Below, in pieces: positions 17,774 through 25,693 of a stretch of DNA of 64,000 bases. The stretch's first letter is position 1; every line of letters starts with the position of its first letter. The position numbers and the translations under genes were made by a program. Source of the stretch: Lachnospiraceae bacterium (GTDB lineage: Bacteria; Bacillota; Clostridia; Lachnospirales; Lachnospiraceae); NCBI GenBank assembly GCA_004558185.1, contig SFDP01000005.1, positions 1 through 64,000 on the forward strand, read 5' to 3'. The notes under the pieces were generated by a model. That model ran no database searches and had not been told where the DNA came from. It saw only the letters and a program-made list of their open reading frames with translations.

Positions 17774-17802
17774 AAAGGCATGGAGGAGACCCATGCCTTT
17801 TT
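17774..17802 (-). terminator. Hairpin between nanA and the RpiR gene
   Basis: On the minus strand AAGGCATGG pairs with CCATGCCTT over a six-base loop, followed by TTCC. It lies 10 bases after the nanA stop and likely lowers readthrough into the regulator gene. Confidence 0.6.
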
Positions 17803-17812
17803 AGTTGTTTGA

Positions 17813-18718
17813 TCAGCAGCTCTTTTTCTTTGCCTCTTCAATCATAGCTGCTGCTTCCCTGCATATCGCATAATCGGCTTCGATCAATTCTGCCAAAGGT
17901 GCCCGTACACTTCCAATATCAGGTCCTCCCTGTATACGGATCACTTCCTTGATTGCTGCATACATATTTCCATGTGTAGAACACAACTTATAAATAATTC
18001 TGCAAATATCATTCTGAATTACTCTTGCCTCTTCCATCTTCCCTTCAAGGAAAAGCTCCCTTACTCTAAGGAACAGTTCAGGCATAGCTGCATATGTACC
18101 GCCAATACCACCGATAGCACCTGCTGCCAGACCGGAAAGAAACTGTTCGTCAGGTCCATTAAAGACGATTACATCCTGATCTCTGAATAGTTGAATATCC
18201 TGTACCGGCATGGAGGAATTCTTTACCCCAATCACTTTCTTATTTTTCATCATTTCCTGCAGCAGCTTGACGGATAAGGATACGCCGGCAAGCTGAGGAA
18301 TATTATAAATAATAAAATCAGTATCCGGAGCCGCTGCAGAAATATCATTCCAATATTTTGCTATAGCGTGATCCGGCAGATGGAAATAAATAGGAGGAAT
18401 AGAGGCAATAGCATCTACACCCTGACTCTGGGCGTGAGCCGCCAACTCCTGGCTGTCTGCCGTATTATTACACGCCACGTGTGCAATAATGGTAATTTTT
18501 CCTTTTGCCACTTCCATTACCGCTTCCAGTGTCTGTTTTCTGTCTTCCTTACTCTGATAAATACATTCTCCCGAAGAGCCTCCTACATAAAGTCCCTGTA
18601 CACCTTTTTCGATCAGATATCCAGTGAATGCCTTTACCCGTTCGGAAGAGATCTGTCCTTTGTCATCATAACAGGCATATAATGCAGGAAAAACGCCTTC
18701 ATATTTTTTTGTACTCAT
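17813..18718 (-). CDS. nanA: N-acetylneuraminate lyase
   Basis: This enzyme splits N-acetylneuraminate into N-acetylmannosamine and pyruvate through a Schiff base. The 301-residue protein is a DHDPS/NAL-family TIM barrel with GGSSGE for carboxylate binding (near residue 47), YNIP with the catalytic Tyr, and VIGVKNSS with the Schiff-base Lys (near residue 165). The context of a divergent nanE-nanQ-nanK unit supports the sialic acid substrate over dihydrodipicolinate. It follows the transporter genes after a 190-base gap that holds a family 1 element. Confidence 0.93.
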   Translation of the reverse strand: MSTKKYEGVFPALYACYDDKGQISSERVKAFTGYLIEKGVQGLYVGGSSGECIYQSKEDRKQTLEAVMEVAKGKITIIAHVACNNTADSQELAAHAQSQGVDAIASIPPIYFHLPDHAIAKYWNDISAAAPDTDFIIYNIPQLAGVSLSVKLLQEMMKNKKVIGVKNSSMPVQDIQLFRDQDVIVFNGPDEQFLSGLAAGAIGGIGGTYAAMPELFLRVRELFLEGKMEEARVIQNDICRIIYKLCSTHGNMYAAIKEVIRIQGGPDIGSVRAPLAELIEADYAICREAAAMIEEAKKKSC

Positions 18719-18750
18719 TTTATTTTCCTTCTTTCTTTATTAAATCATAC

Positions 18751-18888
18751 GTCTATTCAGAACACCATTCGCAAAATCGCTGCCACACAGCTTTCCTTTT
18801 GCTCATGTGGTTACTTCGCCATATAAATTTACCGTCTGTTTGAATGCAGGCATTCACAGAATGTAAATTTTCATGGCTCTGAATAGAC
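18751..18888. repeat. Family 1 element, long form (1b)
   Basis: A 138-bp element with perfect inverted ends GTCTATTCAGA / TCTGAATAGAC, flanked on both sides by the 8-bp direct repeat AATCATAC (18743-18750 and 18889-18896). The core folds as AAATTTAC / GTAAATTT, TCTGT / ACAGA and GAATG / CATTC in nested stems. It is inserted between the second permease gene and nanA, inside the operon. Confidence 0.88.
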
Positions 18889-18907
18889 AATCATACACTG
18901 AATTGCT

Positions 18908-19831
18908 TTATCCTTTTACTGCACCCATTGTAATTCCTTTGGTGAAGTATTTTTGGAAAATAAGAAAAATAATGATAATCGGGATGGAAGCCAACGTTGC
19001 TCCTGCCATAAGCAGACCATAATCTATGGAGGCCTCTCCCAGCATCTTTGCAATACCCAATGAAATCGTCAGGTTGGAGTTACTGGTCAACATTACTAAC
19101 TGCATAAAGTAATCGTTCCACGAATTAATAAAGGTGAAAATCGCCAATGCACCTACACCCGGCTTAATCATCGGAAATACAATTGTGAGGAAGGTCTTAA
19201 GCTCTCCTGCCCCGTCAATTCTTGCTGATTCCAAAATTTCTCCCGGCACACCCTCTGCAAACTGTTTAATCAGAAAAACACCAAAGGGCCAACCCACAAT
19301 AGGAAAGATAACCGCCCATATGGTATTGTACAGGCTGAGGGAAGACATTTCCCTAAGCAGGGGAATCAAAATAACCTGTTTGGGGAGTGCCATCGCACAT
19401 ACGATTAGGGTAAACAAGAGGCCACGACCAACAAATCTTTTTTTCGCCAGAGCATAACCCGCCATAGCTGCAGTTGCACAGGTAAGAATCATAGCTGTAA
19501 CTGCCATAAAAACGGTATTCACCAGCCAGCGAATAGCTGCCGGCACCATAGGGCCGGCGAAAAATACGATGGGTTTTCCGTTGGCACTGAAAAAGCGTCC
19601 AAAAGGTATATGCAGTTCCCATAAAGGAGCCTTTTGCTTTGCAAACAGGTTTTCAAAATTGGTCAGAACCCATTGCGAAGGCCACCAGGATGGAGTTGCC
19701 GAAATAATTTCAGCTTTCGTTTTAAATGCACCGGTAACAATCCAATACAACGGAAAGATGAATAAAATGGCCAGTATGATGATAATAACAATGGAAATAA
19801 TCTTATATACTTGAGTACGATTCATTTTCAT
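18908..19831 (-). CDS. Sugar ABC transporter permease, MalG type (sialic acid import)
   Basis: A 307-residue CUT1-family permease with six predicted membrane helices. The EAA-loop motif is ILESARIDGAGELKTFLTIVFPMIKPG near residue 205, which contacts the ATPase. The C-terminus KGITMGAVKG is typical of MalG-like proteins. It pairs with the upstream MalF-type permease, 17 bases away. Uptake of N-acetylneuraminate or a related amino sugar is inferred from position next to nanA. No ATPase gene is in the cluster, so a shared MsmK/MsiK-type ATPase encoded elsewhere is likely. Confidence 0.88.
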   Translation of the reverse strand: MKMNRTQVYKIISIVIIIILAILFIFPLYWIVTGAFKTKAEIISATPSWWPSQWVLTNFENLFAKQKAPLWELHIPFGRFFSANGKPIVFFAGPMVPAAIRWLVNTVFMAVTAMILTCATAAMAGYALAKKRFVGRGLLFTLIVCAMALPKQVILIPLLREMSSLSLYNTIWAVIFPIVGWPFGVFLIKQFAEGVPGEILESARIDGAGELKTFLTIVFPMIKPGVGALAIFTFINSWNDYFMQLVMLTSNSNLTISLGIAKMLGEASIDYGLLMAGATLASIPIIIIFLIFQKYFTKGITMGAVKG

Positions 19832-19848
19832 CTGGATTCTCCCCCTTC

Positions 19849-20760
19849 CTAATTATTGGACTTTGCCAGTTTAAACTGCAGAGCAGACATAGCGGCAATA
19901 ACGATTGCCAGAATTACACCCATAGCATTACCGTAACCATAACGATACAGTTTAAATGCGGTATAATAAATATAATACATAACTGTGTCTGTACTATGCT
20001 GAGGTCCGCCTGAAGTCAATAGCTGAATCAGGGCAAAGCACTGGAAGGAGTTAATTGTTGTAATAACCAATATGTACAGAGTAGTAGGCATAATCTGAGG
20101 CCACTTTATTTTCCAGAAAAGCTGTAATCTGGTGGCACCATCTACCTGTGCCGCTTCCACGAGTGAATGGTCTACATTCCCCAAAGCAGAAACATATAAT
20201 ACGATTGGCTGACCTACCGAGGTGGTAAATAAAATCAGGATAATACACCATAAAGCAAATCGGCTGTCTCCCAACCAGTTGATATTCTCATCGAGAATAC
20301 CCAGACCTTTTCCTACGTAGTTAAAAATACCATAATAGTTATTGTACATCCATTTCCAAACTACAACAACTGCCACGGAGCCTGTAACCACAGGCAGGTA
20401 GAAAATACAGCGAAATGCAGAACACGCAGCTCCCTTCAGATCATAAATCACCGAAGCCACCCACAGAGAAAAAGCACATACCGTAGGCACAGATACAATA
20501 ACAATAACAAAAGTGTTCTTCAGTGCACGCAAGAATATTTCATCCTGAAATAATTCTACATAGTTTGCGAAACCAATAAATACATCTACCGAATCCTTGC
20601 CCATAGTGGAATCAAAAAAACTGGTATAAATACACATGATCATCGGATAGATGACGAATACCACAAAGAAAAACAGGGAAGGTAAGAGAAATAAATAAGC
20701 TGCAGTGGTTTCCCTGCGTACCAGTGCACGGCTTCTTTTATTATATGTTTGGCTTACCAA
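19849..20760 (-). CDS. Sugar ABC transporter permease, MalF type (sialic acid import)
   Basis: A 303-residue CUT1 permease with six membrane helices and the motif HSLVEAAQVDGATRLQLFWKIKWP as EAA loop. It should form a heterodimeric channel with the MalG-type permease. The start is TTG at 20760, placed nine bases after GAGAGGAG. It is separated from the binding-protein gene by a strong hairpin that probably sets relative expression. Confidence 0.88.
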   Translation of the reverse strand: MVSQTYNKRSRALVRRETTAAYLFLLPSLFFFVVFVIYPMIMCIYTSFFDSTMGKDSVDVFIGFANYVELFQDEIFLRALKNTFVIVIVSVPTVCAFSLWVASVIYDLKGAACSAFRCIFYLPVVTGSVAVVVVWKWMYNNYYGIFNYVGKGLGILDENINWLGDSRFALWCIILILFTTSVGQPIVLYVSALGNVDHSLVEAAQVDGATRLQLFWKIKWPQIMPTTLYILVITTINSFQCFALIQLLTSGGPQHSTDTVMYYIYYTAFKLYRYGYGNAMGVILAIVIAAMSALQFKLAKSNN

Positions 20761-20823
20761 GGATAATTCTCCTCTCTATTTACGAGACCAGCAGATCTAA
20801 ATCCGCCCCTCATTTCATTTTAA

Positions 20824-20861
20824 AACGCACCCCCTCTGTTTAGTTACAGAGAGAGTGCGCA
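20824..20861 (-). terminator. Hairpin between binding-protein and permease genes
   Basis: On the minus strand GCGCACTCTCTCTGT pairs with ACAGAGGGGGTGCG and is followed by TTTT. It lies 40 bases after the binding-protein stop and is expected to act as a partial terminator, keeping the binding protein in excess over the permeases. Confidence 0.75.
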
Positions 20862-20901
20862 ACATTACTAATGCTTATTACCTACACACTATCTGCCTAT
20901 G

Positions 20902-22248
20902 TTACTGTGCAGCAGTTGCAGCCGCATTTGCAGTTGTAACAAATTCTTCTACTGCGGTAGTTACATCAGTACCTGCTCCAACCTTCTGAAGCATATTCCA
21001 CCATGCGGTACGAGCCTCAGCCCAACCAGCAGTAACCTGATAGTAGTCACCCATATACTGCATAAACATACCATACTCAGTCATGAGATCATCTCCATCA
21101 TAGATTCCGGCTACATCACGTACAGGCCAGTAGGTGGAAGTCTTAACTGCTTCGCTGTATACGTCATCAGTCTGAGTGATGTATTTGATGAATGCCTTGG
21201 AAGCATCAATACGATTAGCATCTCCGTTATCAAATACACCAAATCCCCAGATACCGCCCTGTAACTTAGGAGTTCCATCAGAAGGGAATGCCATAGGGAA
21301 GATATCAAAGTCTACTGCGTCTGCATTAGCCTTTTCCTGCGCTACGTTCCAGCAGAATGCCATACCAAGAGTTCCGTTACAGAACAGTGCAATTTCGTCA
21401 CCACCTACGATAGAAGGATCAAAGTTGATTCCTTTCATGCTCTTTAACAGTTCAAGAGCCTTAACATTCTCTGCGCTGTTTGCAGTATACTCGGTGTGTG
21501 CCGCGTTGGTGAAGGTTCCGCCATACAGGTTGTTCACCAGTGCACGAGTACCCTGGTCTCCACCCTGTCCGGCACAGAATACAGCACCTACATTGTCATG
21601 ACCATAAGCAACCACTGCCTCAACTGCTTTCTGGAAGTCTTCAGTTGTCCAGGTATGTGTCTCTTCATCAATATACTGAAGTGCATCTGCTGCTTTGAAC
21701 AGGTCATAGTTGATTGCCATTGTATGTGCAGTCATACATACAGGATACTCATAGTATTTTCCATCGGTACCCTTACAAGCTGATTCGATAGCATCATAAA
21801 TGGATGCAGAGACATCGGTAGACCAGATATCGGTCAGATCAACCAGCAGACCCTTAGCACCCCAGTTAGCAACCAGACGCTCAGGTCCTTCAAAGATAAG
21901 ATCAGGAGCCTGACCACCTTCAATTGCGGTATTTACCTGATCATCACCGTTAGTGTAGTCCAAAAGTTCTACAGTAACATTGATATTGGGATAAACTTCA
22001 TTGAATCCAGCGATCAGAGCTTCAACTGATGCTGCATCTCCCCAATTACCTACAGGATATGTCCATAAGGTAATGTCGGCTGCAATATCCTCTACTGCTG
22101 CACTATCGGTGCTGGCAGCCTCGCTTTCCGCCTCAGACGGAGCAGCTACGGAAGTGTCTTCTGCAACCGTTTGGTTGGTGTTTCCGCCACAAGCCACTAA
22201 GGAAAGGGACATTGCACCAACTAAAAGTAACGCAAGTAACTTTTTCAT
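20902..22248 (-). CDS. Sugar-binding lipoprotein of the sialic acid ABC importer
   Basis: A 448-residue extracellular solute-binding protein (family 1, CUT1). The signal peptide ends in the lipobox LVACGGN, and an acidic Ser/Ala/Glu-rich linker runs to about residue 55. The mature domain begins ITLWTYPVGNWGDAASVEALI and has a typical bilobal binding-protein pattern. It is first in the operon with the two permeases and nanA, so N-acetylneuraminate is the likely ligand, though a sialylated or ManNAc-type sugar is possible. AGGAGG precedes the start and a near-consensus promoter lies at 22301-22329. Confidence 0.88.
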   Translation of the reverse strand: MKKLLALLLVGAMSLSLVACGGNTNQTVAEDTSVAAPSEAESEAASTDSAAVEDIAADITLWTYPVGNWGDAASVEALIAGFNEVYPNINVTVELLDYTNGDDQVNTAIEGGQAPDLIFEGPERLVANWGAKGLLVDLTDIWSTDVSASIYDAIESACKGTDGKYYEYPVCMTAHTMAINYDLFKAADALQYIDEETHTWTTEDFQKAVEAVVAYGHDNVGAVFCAGQGGDQGTRALVNNLYGGTFTNAAHTEYTANSAENVKALELLKSMKGINFDPSIVGGDEIALFCNGTLGMAFCWNVAQEKANADAVDFDIFPMAFPSDGTPKLQGGIWGFGVFDNGDANRIDASKAFIKYITQTDDVYSEAVKTSTYWPVRDVAGIYDGDDLMTEYGMFMQYMGDYYQVTAGWAEARTAWWNMLQKVGAGTDVTTAVEEFVTTANAAATAAQ

Positions 22249-22300
22249 CTTATTTTCCTCCTTTTAAGATTATGTAAATAGCTTTCTGCTATTTGTTCAA

Positions 22301-22329
22301 ATTCTACAATGCTGATACAGGTTTGTCAA
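22301..22329 (-). promoter_or_regulatory. Promoter of the sialic acid transport/nanA operon
   Basis: On the minus strand TTGACA (22324-22329) and TAGAAT (22301-22306) are 17 bases apart, about 55 bases before the binding-protein start. It faces away from the nanE promoter across a 355-base AT-rich divergent region. I see no clear palindromic RpiR operator there by eye. Confidence 0.7.
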
Positions 22330-22520
22330 TAGAGTTTTAAAAATATTTTCATTTTCAATTTATAAATGGTATTTTTTTTCATCATTTTTTCTGAAAATTA
22401 AAATTTTATCTATGTTTTTTATTCTAAAATCTCCTGCTGCTGCACAGAATAGACAACTTCATGTGTGTGGTAAAATTTTTTTATTTATTCTGATTTTATG
22501 GAATTTATTTTCAGTTTTAA

Positions 22521-22549
22521 TTGCCTGTGGTTCTTTTGTCTGCTATAAT
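22521..22549 (+). promoter_or_regulatory. Promoter of nanE-nanQ-nanK
   Basis: TTGCCT (22521-22526) and TATAAT (22544-22549) are spaced by 17 bases and lie about 55 bases before the nanE start. The remainder of the 22249-22603 intergenic stretch is AT-rich and holds no other gene. Confidence 0.75.
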
Positions 22550-22603
22550 ACAAATAAAGTATTTTTGTGGTAGAAATAATGAAAATTGAAAGGATGAATC
22601 ACC

Positions 22604-23305
22604 ATGAAAAAGAGTTTATCTGAAATTCTGGAATCCACCAAAGGCTCGATTATCGTTTCCTGTCAGGCTCTGCCCGGAGAACCCATGTACTGTGAGGAAA
22701 TGTCCTTAATGCCTTTTATGGCAAGGGCTGCCCAGGAAGCCGGCAGTAAATGTATCCGTACCAGCAGTATCCGGGATGTTGTAGAAATCAAAAAGGCCAC
22801 CGGTCTTCCGGTAATCGGCCTGGTAAAGCGTGTTGTTGAAGGCTATGCCTCCTATATCACTCCCACTATGCAGGAGATTGATGAGTTAGTGGTTGCCGAT
22901 TCTGATATAGTCGCTTTGGACTGTACCCGACGAGTAAGGGGAGACGGAACCACGATCAATGAATTCATTGCCCAGATTAAAGCTAAGTATCCTGATCTTG
23001 TCCTTATGGCAGATATTTCTACCTTTGAGGAGGGTGTAAATGCCCAGGAATGTGGGGTTAATCTTGTGGGCACCACTTTAAGCGGATACACCGACTACTC
23101 CCCCAAGGTTGATGGCCCTGATTTTGCTTTGGTGGAGCGTCTGGCAAAGGAATTGACGATTCCCGTCATTGCTGAGGGTAAGGTTCACTATCCGGATCAG
23201 GCCAAAAAGATGCTTGAGCTTGGTGCACACGCAGTCGTGGTAGGTGGCGCCATTACCCGGCCTCTGGAGATCGCCCAGAGATTCTATCAGGCTATCGGCA
23301 AGTAA
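22604..23305 (+). CDS. nanE: N-acetylmannosamine-6-phosphate 2-epimerase
   Basis: This cytoplasmic TIM-barrel enzyme converts ManNAc-6-P to GlcNAc-6-P, the third step of sialic acid breakdown. The 233-residue protein shows family motifs CQALPGEPM, GLVKR, ALDCTRR, MADISTFEEG and the phosphate-binding AEGKVHYPDQ...VVVGGAITRP. The catalytic Lys is in the GLVKR segment. It heads the plus-strand operon and is divergent from the transport genes. Confidence 0.94.
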   Translation: MKKSLSEILESTKGSIIVSCQALPGEPMYCEEMSLMPFMARAAQEAGSKCIRTSSIRDVVEIKKATGLPVIGLVKRVVEGYASYITPTMQEIDELVVADSDIVALDCTRRVRGDGTTINEFIAQIKAKYPDLVLMADISTFEEGVNAQECGVNLVGTTLSGYTDYSPKVDGPDFALVERLAKELTIPVIAEGKVHYPDQAKKMLELGAHAVVVGGAITRPLEIAQRFYQAIGK

Positions 23306-23376
23306 TCAATTAATCAATGAAGCAGCACTTTAATGGAAACAGAAGATTTCGTAGGCAAGGAAAGGGTGATTATAAA

Positions 23377-23826
23377 ATGATTTATGACAAACTAAGCAAT
23401 ATTGGTTCATATAAAGGGCTAAATAAGAATCTGGATATTGCTATCGCTTATATTACCAGCCATAATCTGCAGGAGCTTCCTTCGGGAAAAACCCTGATAG
23501 ATGGTGAAAATGTTTATGTAAACTGTATGGAATGTGAAACTGCTCTGCTCAGCAGCAAGGAGTATGAAATGCACCAGGAATACATGGATATACAAATTGA
23601 CCTGCAAGGAGCGGAACGGGTGATTACAGGAGATTGTTCTTCTATGGAAATGGGCCAATATAACGCCGACAGAGATTGCTGCTTTGGTCAGAGTACCGCA
23701 CTTGCAGACTGTACGATCGGACCTGAAAACTTCATCATCTGTATGGTTGGAGAGCCTCATATGCCTGGTGTAGCTTTGAAAAATCCTGAAACCATCAAAA
23801 AATGTGTATTTAAAGTACATAAATAA
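23377..23826 (+). CDS. nanQ: YhcH/NanQ-type sialic acid anomerase (DUF386)
   Basis: A 149-residue cupin-like protein of the YhcH/YjgK/YiaL family. YhcH of E. coli (NanQ) speeds anomer conversion of N-acetylneuraminate, which helps supply the alpha form to the lyase. Motifs YVNCMECETA, HQEYMDIQIDLQGAERV and GEPHMPG carry the family's conserved His and Glu residues that bind metal. The start at 23377 gives the normal length; the frame extends 20 codons upstream without a good ribosome site. It lies 71 bases after nanE and 21 before nanK. Confidence 0.85.
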   Translation: MIYDKLSNIGSYKGLNKNLDIAIAYITSHNLQELPSGKTLIDGENVYVNCMECETALLSSKEYEMHQEYMDIQIDLQGAERVITGDCSSMEMGQYNADRDCCFGQSTALADCTIGPENFIICMVGEPHMPGVALKNPETIKKCVFKVHK

Positions 23827-23847
23827 TACACTGGAAGGAGAGGCCCG

Positions 23848-24747
23848 ATGAAGGTACTTGTTTTTGATATAGGCGGAACCTCCATTAAGCATGGAATTTG
23901 CGTTGATAATCAGCTTTCCAGCGTAAAGGAAACCCCGACAGACGCCAGGAAGGGGGCTCGTCATGTGATGGAAACCGTTATATCCCTGATCAGGGATATC
24001 TCTGTCCGGTATGATGCCATTGGAATCAGCACTGCCGGACAGGTGAATGCAGCTACAGGCTCTATTATTTATGCAAATCAAAATATCCCCGGATATACCG
24101 GAACTCAAATCCGACAGGAGCTGGAAAATCTTTTCCATGTTCCTGTTATGGTTGAAAATGATGTCAATGCTGCTGCCATGGGAGAAGCAATTTATGGAGC
24201 TGGTAAAGCCTTTGACAGCTTTTTAATGCTGACCTACGGTACCGGTGTTGGAGGAGCCGTTGTCTCCCGGAAGCAGATTTTTCATGGTTCCAGCTATTCA
24301 GCCAGTGAATTCGGTGCCATCATTACCCATAGTGATGCCCGCTTATCCGGCAAGGATTATTTTGACGGATGCTACGAAAAATATGCTTCTACTACCGCTT
24401 TGGTAAAACAGGCCATGGAATATAATCCAACCTTAGATAATGGGAAAAAGATATTTGCCTCTTTAACCGATTCCAGGGTAATGGAAATCCTTGACCGATG
24501 GATAGATGAAATTATGTTGGGACTGGCTACTTTGACCCATATTTATAATCCCTCCTGTATTATTCTGGGGGGTGGAGTCATGGTACAGCCATTAATTCAG
24601 GAAAAGATTGAGGCCAAAAAAAATCGATTTATCATGCCCAGCTTTGCCCATGTTCAGCTTATTCCCGCAGCTTTGGGAAATTCGGCAGGACTGTTGGGAG
24701 CAAATTATCTAGCTGTGGAATATGCTAGTATAACGGTTCATAAATAA
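23848..24747 (+). CDS. nanK: ROK-family N-acetylmannosamine kinase, C-terminus altered by a repeat
   Basis: A 299-residue ROK kinase that should phosphorylate ManNAc to ManNAc-6-P. The ATP-binding motif VFDIGGTSIKHGI is at the N-terminus, ENDVNAAAMGEA contains the catalytic Asp, and YGTGVGGAVV is the second phosphate motif. The canonical ROK zinc motif is absent (the segment is HSDARLSGKDYFDGCYEKYAS), which is common in Firmicutes ROK sugar kinases. The last seven codons (ASITVHK) and the stop lie inside a family 2 repeat whose first 29 bases match 58558-58586 exactly. The original C-terminus was therefore probably replaced. Core motifs are intact, so activity is likely kept. Confidence 0.88.
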   Translation: MKVLVFDIGGTSIKHGICVDNQLSSVKETPTDARKGARHVMETVISLIRDISVRYDAIGISTAGQVNAATGSIIYANQNIPGYTGTQIRQELENLFHVPVMVENDVNAAAMGEAIYGAGKAFDSFLMLTYGTGVGGAVVSRKQIFHGSSYSASEFGAIITHSDARLSGKDYFDGCYEKYASTTALVKQAMEYNPTLDNGKKIFASLTDSRVMEILDRWIDEIMLGLATLTHIYNPSCIILGGGVMVQPLIQEKIEAKKNRFIMPSFAHVQLIPAALGNSAGLLGANYLAVEYASITVHK

Positions 24748-24800
24748 CTCGACTATAAATTAACTGATACCTTGACTTGCCTGATTATTCGTTGTACTAG
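24725..24800. repeat. Family 2 element, short copy C
   Basis: A 76-bp element starting CTAGTATAACGGTTCATAA and ending TTGTACTAG. Its first 29 bases equal the left end of the 58558 copy. The middle is deleted or unrelated. It overlaps the last 23 bases of nanK. Confidence 0.7.
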
Positions 24801-24806
24801 TAAATA

Positions 24807-24842
24807 AAACTACCCCCGGCACAGGTTGCCGGGGGTACTTAT
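24807..24842. terminator. Terminator after nanK, probably bidirectional
   Basis: TACCCCCGGC pairs with GCCGGGGGTA over a seven-base loop. It lies between the convergent nanK and the FMN-binding lipoprotein gene, with A/T-rich flanks on both sides. Confidence 0.75.
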
Positions 24843-24883
24843 TTCATCCAAATCTGACTGAACTGTCATCTTTTTCGTTGGCT

Positions 24884-25393
24884 TTACTGAGCAGCTTTCT
24901 CCAAAGCCTTTGCTACAGCATCCTTGATTCCAGTAGATGTAACTGTTGCACCGGAAACAACATCCACCTCATAAGACTGTGCTGCTACGATTTTATCGGG
25001 AAGCTGAGCAATGGCAACTCCACCTTTATCCGGTGCTTCCTGATTCTCTCCAACTGTTACACTGGCAATACATCCACCCTGAATAACAACGGTTACCTCA
25101 AAATCACCCTCTTTTCCGGTTGCAACTTCGGTATAGGTACCATCAGCCCACGCTACAGCTCCATTAGCTTCTGTGCTTCCGGTAGCTTCCATAGCTTCAG
25201 TACTTTCCATGCTTTCAGTGGTTTCCATGGCTTCAGTACTCTCGGTAGTTTCAGCAGCTTCAGTACTTACCATAGCTTCGGTACTTTCAACAATTTCGGT
25301 AGCTGCTTTGTTGTCGATCTTAGCAGAACCACATCCGGCCAAAGCCAACATACAACAAGCTACACATGTCGATACAAGAATTCGTTTTTTCAA
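24884..25393 (-). CDS. FMN-binding-domain lipoprotein
   Basis: A 169-residue extracellular lipoprotein: signal peptide ending LALAGCGS, a low-complexity linker of repeated TEAM/TES/ETTE units (about residues 35-75), and an FMN-binding domain with WADGTYTEVATGKEGDFEVTV and the SGATVTSTGIKDAV motif. In this family FMN is joined to the Thr of S(T/G)GAT by the flavin transferase ApbE. It may take part in extracellular electron transfer, as shown for similar proteins in Listeria. The chosen start is TTG at 25393, seven bases after GGGAGG. It stands alone, with no electron-transfer genes beside it. Confidence 0.85.
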   Translation of the reverse strand: MKKRILVSTCVACCMLALAGCGSAKIDNKAATEIVESTEAMVSTEAAETTESTEAMETTESMESTEAMEATGSTEANGAVAWADGTYTEVATGKEGDFEVTVVIQGGCIASVTVGENQEAPDKGGVAIAQLPDKIVAAQSYEVDVVSGATVTSTGIKDAVAKALEKAAQ

Positions 25394-25693
25394 TTTTAAT
25401 CCTCCCGTTTTTCCCAGTTCAGCCATCCTTGTGGATTCTTCCATCTGTTTCATCCGCCTGCTAATCGCGGTTGTATGATAATATCCATGCCAGTAAGGCT
25501 TCCCCTAGCTTTTCTTCTGTACTCGAGAGAGTAAACATACTGTCAGCATACTCGATGATAATGATATATCGCCGACAACTGTATACCTCTTTATAACGCA
25601 CCCAGCCATTATACCTTGCAGGGTAACTACTGTCAAGCATCTTTTTACCACCCTTGTGTGCGACATGATAAAATTAAACTTTCAGGGTTCTTT

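Noticed and set aside
22249..22603. Clear RpiR operator or cre site in the divergent nan region
   Set aside because: Only AT-rich sequence and the two promoters could be supported by eye; no convincing palindrome was found.
23419..24138. Long open frame (239 codons) on the minus strand across nanQ and nanK
   Set aside because: It is opposite two clear enzyme genes, has no ribosome site and no recognisable domain; the reading is an effect of codon use in the real genes.
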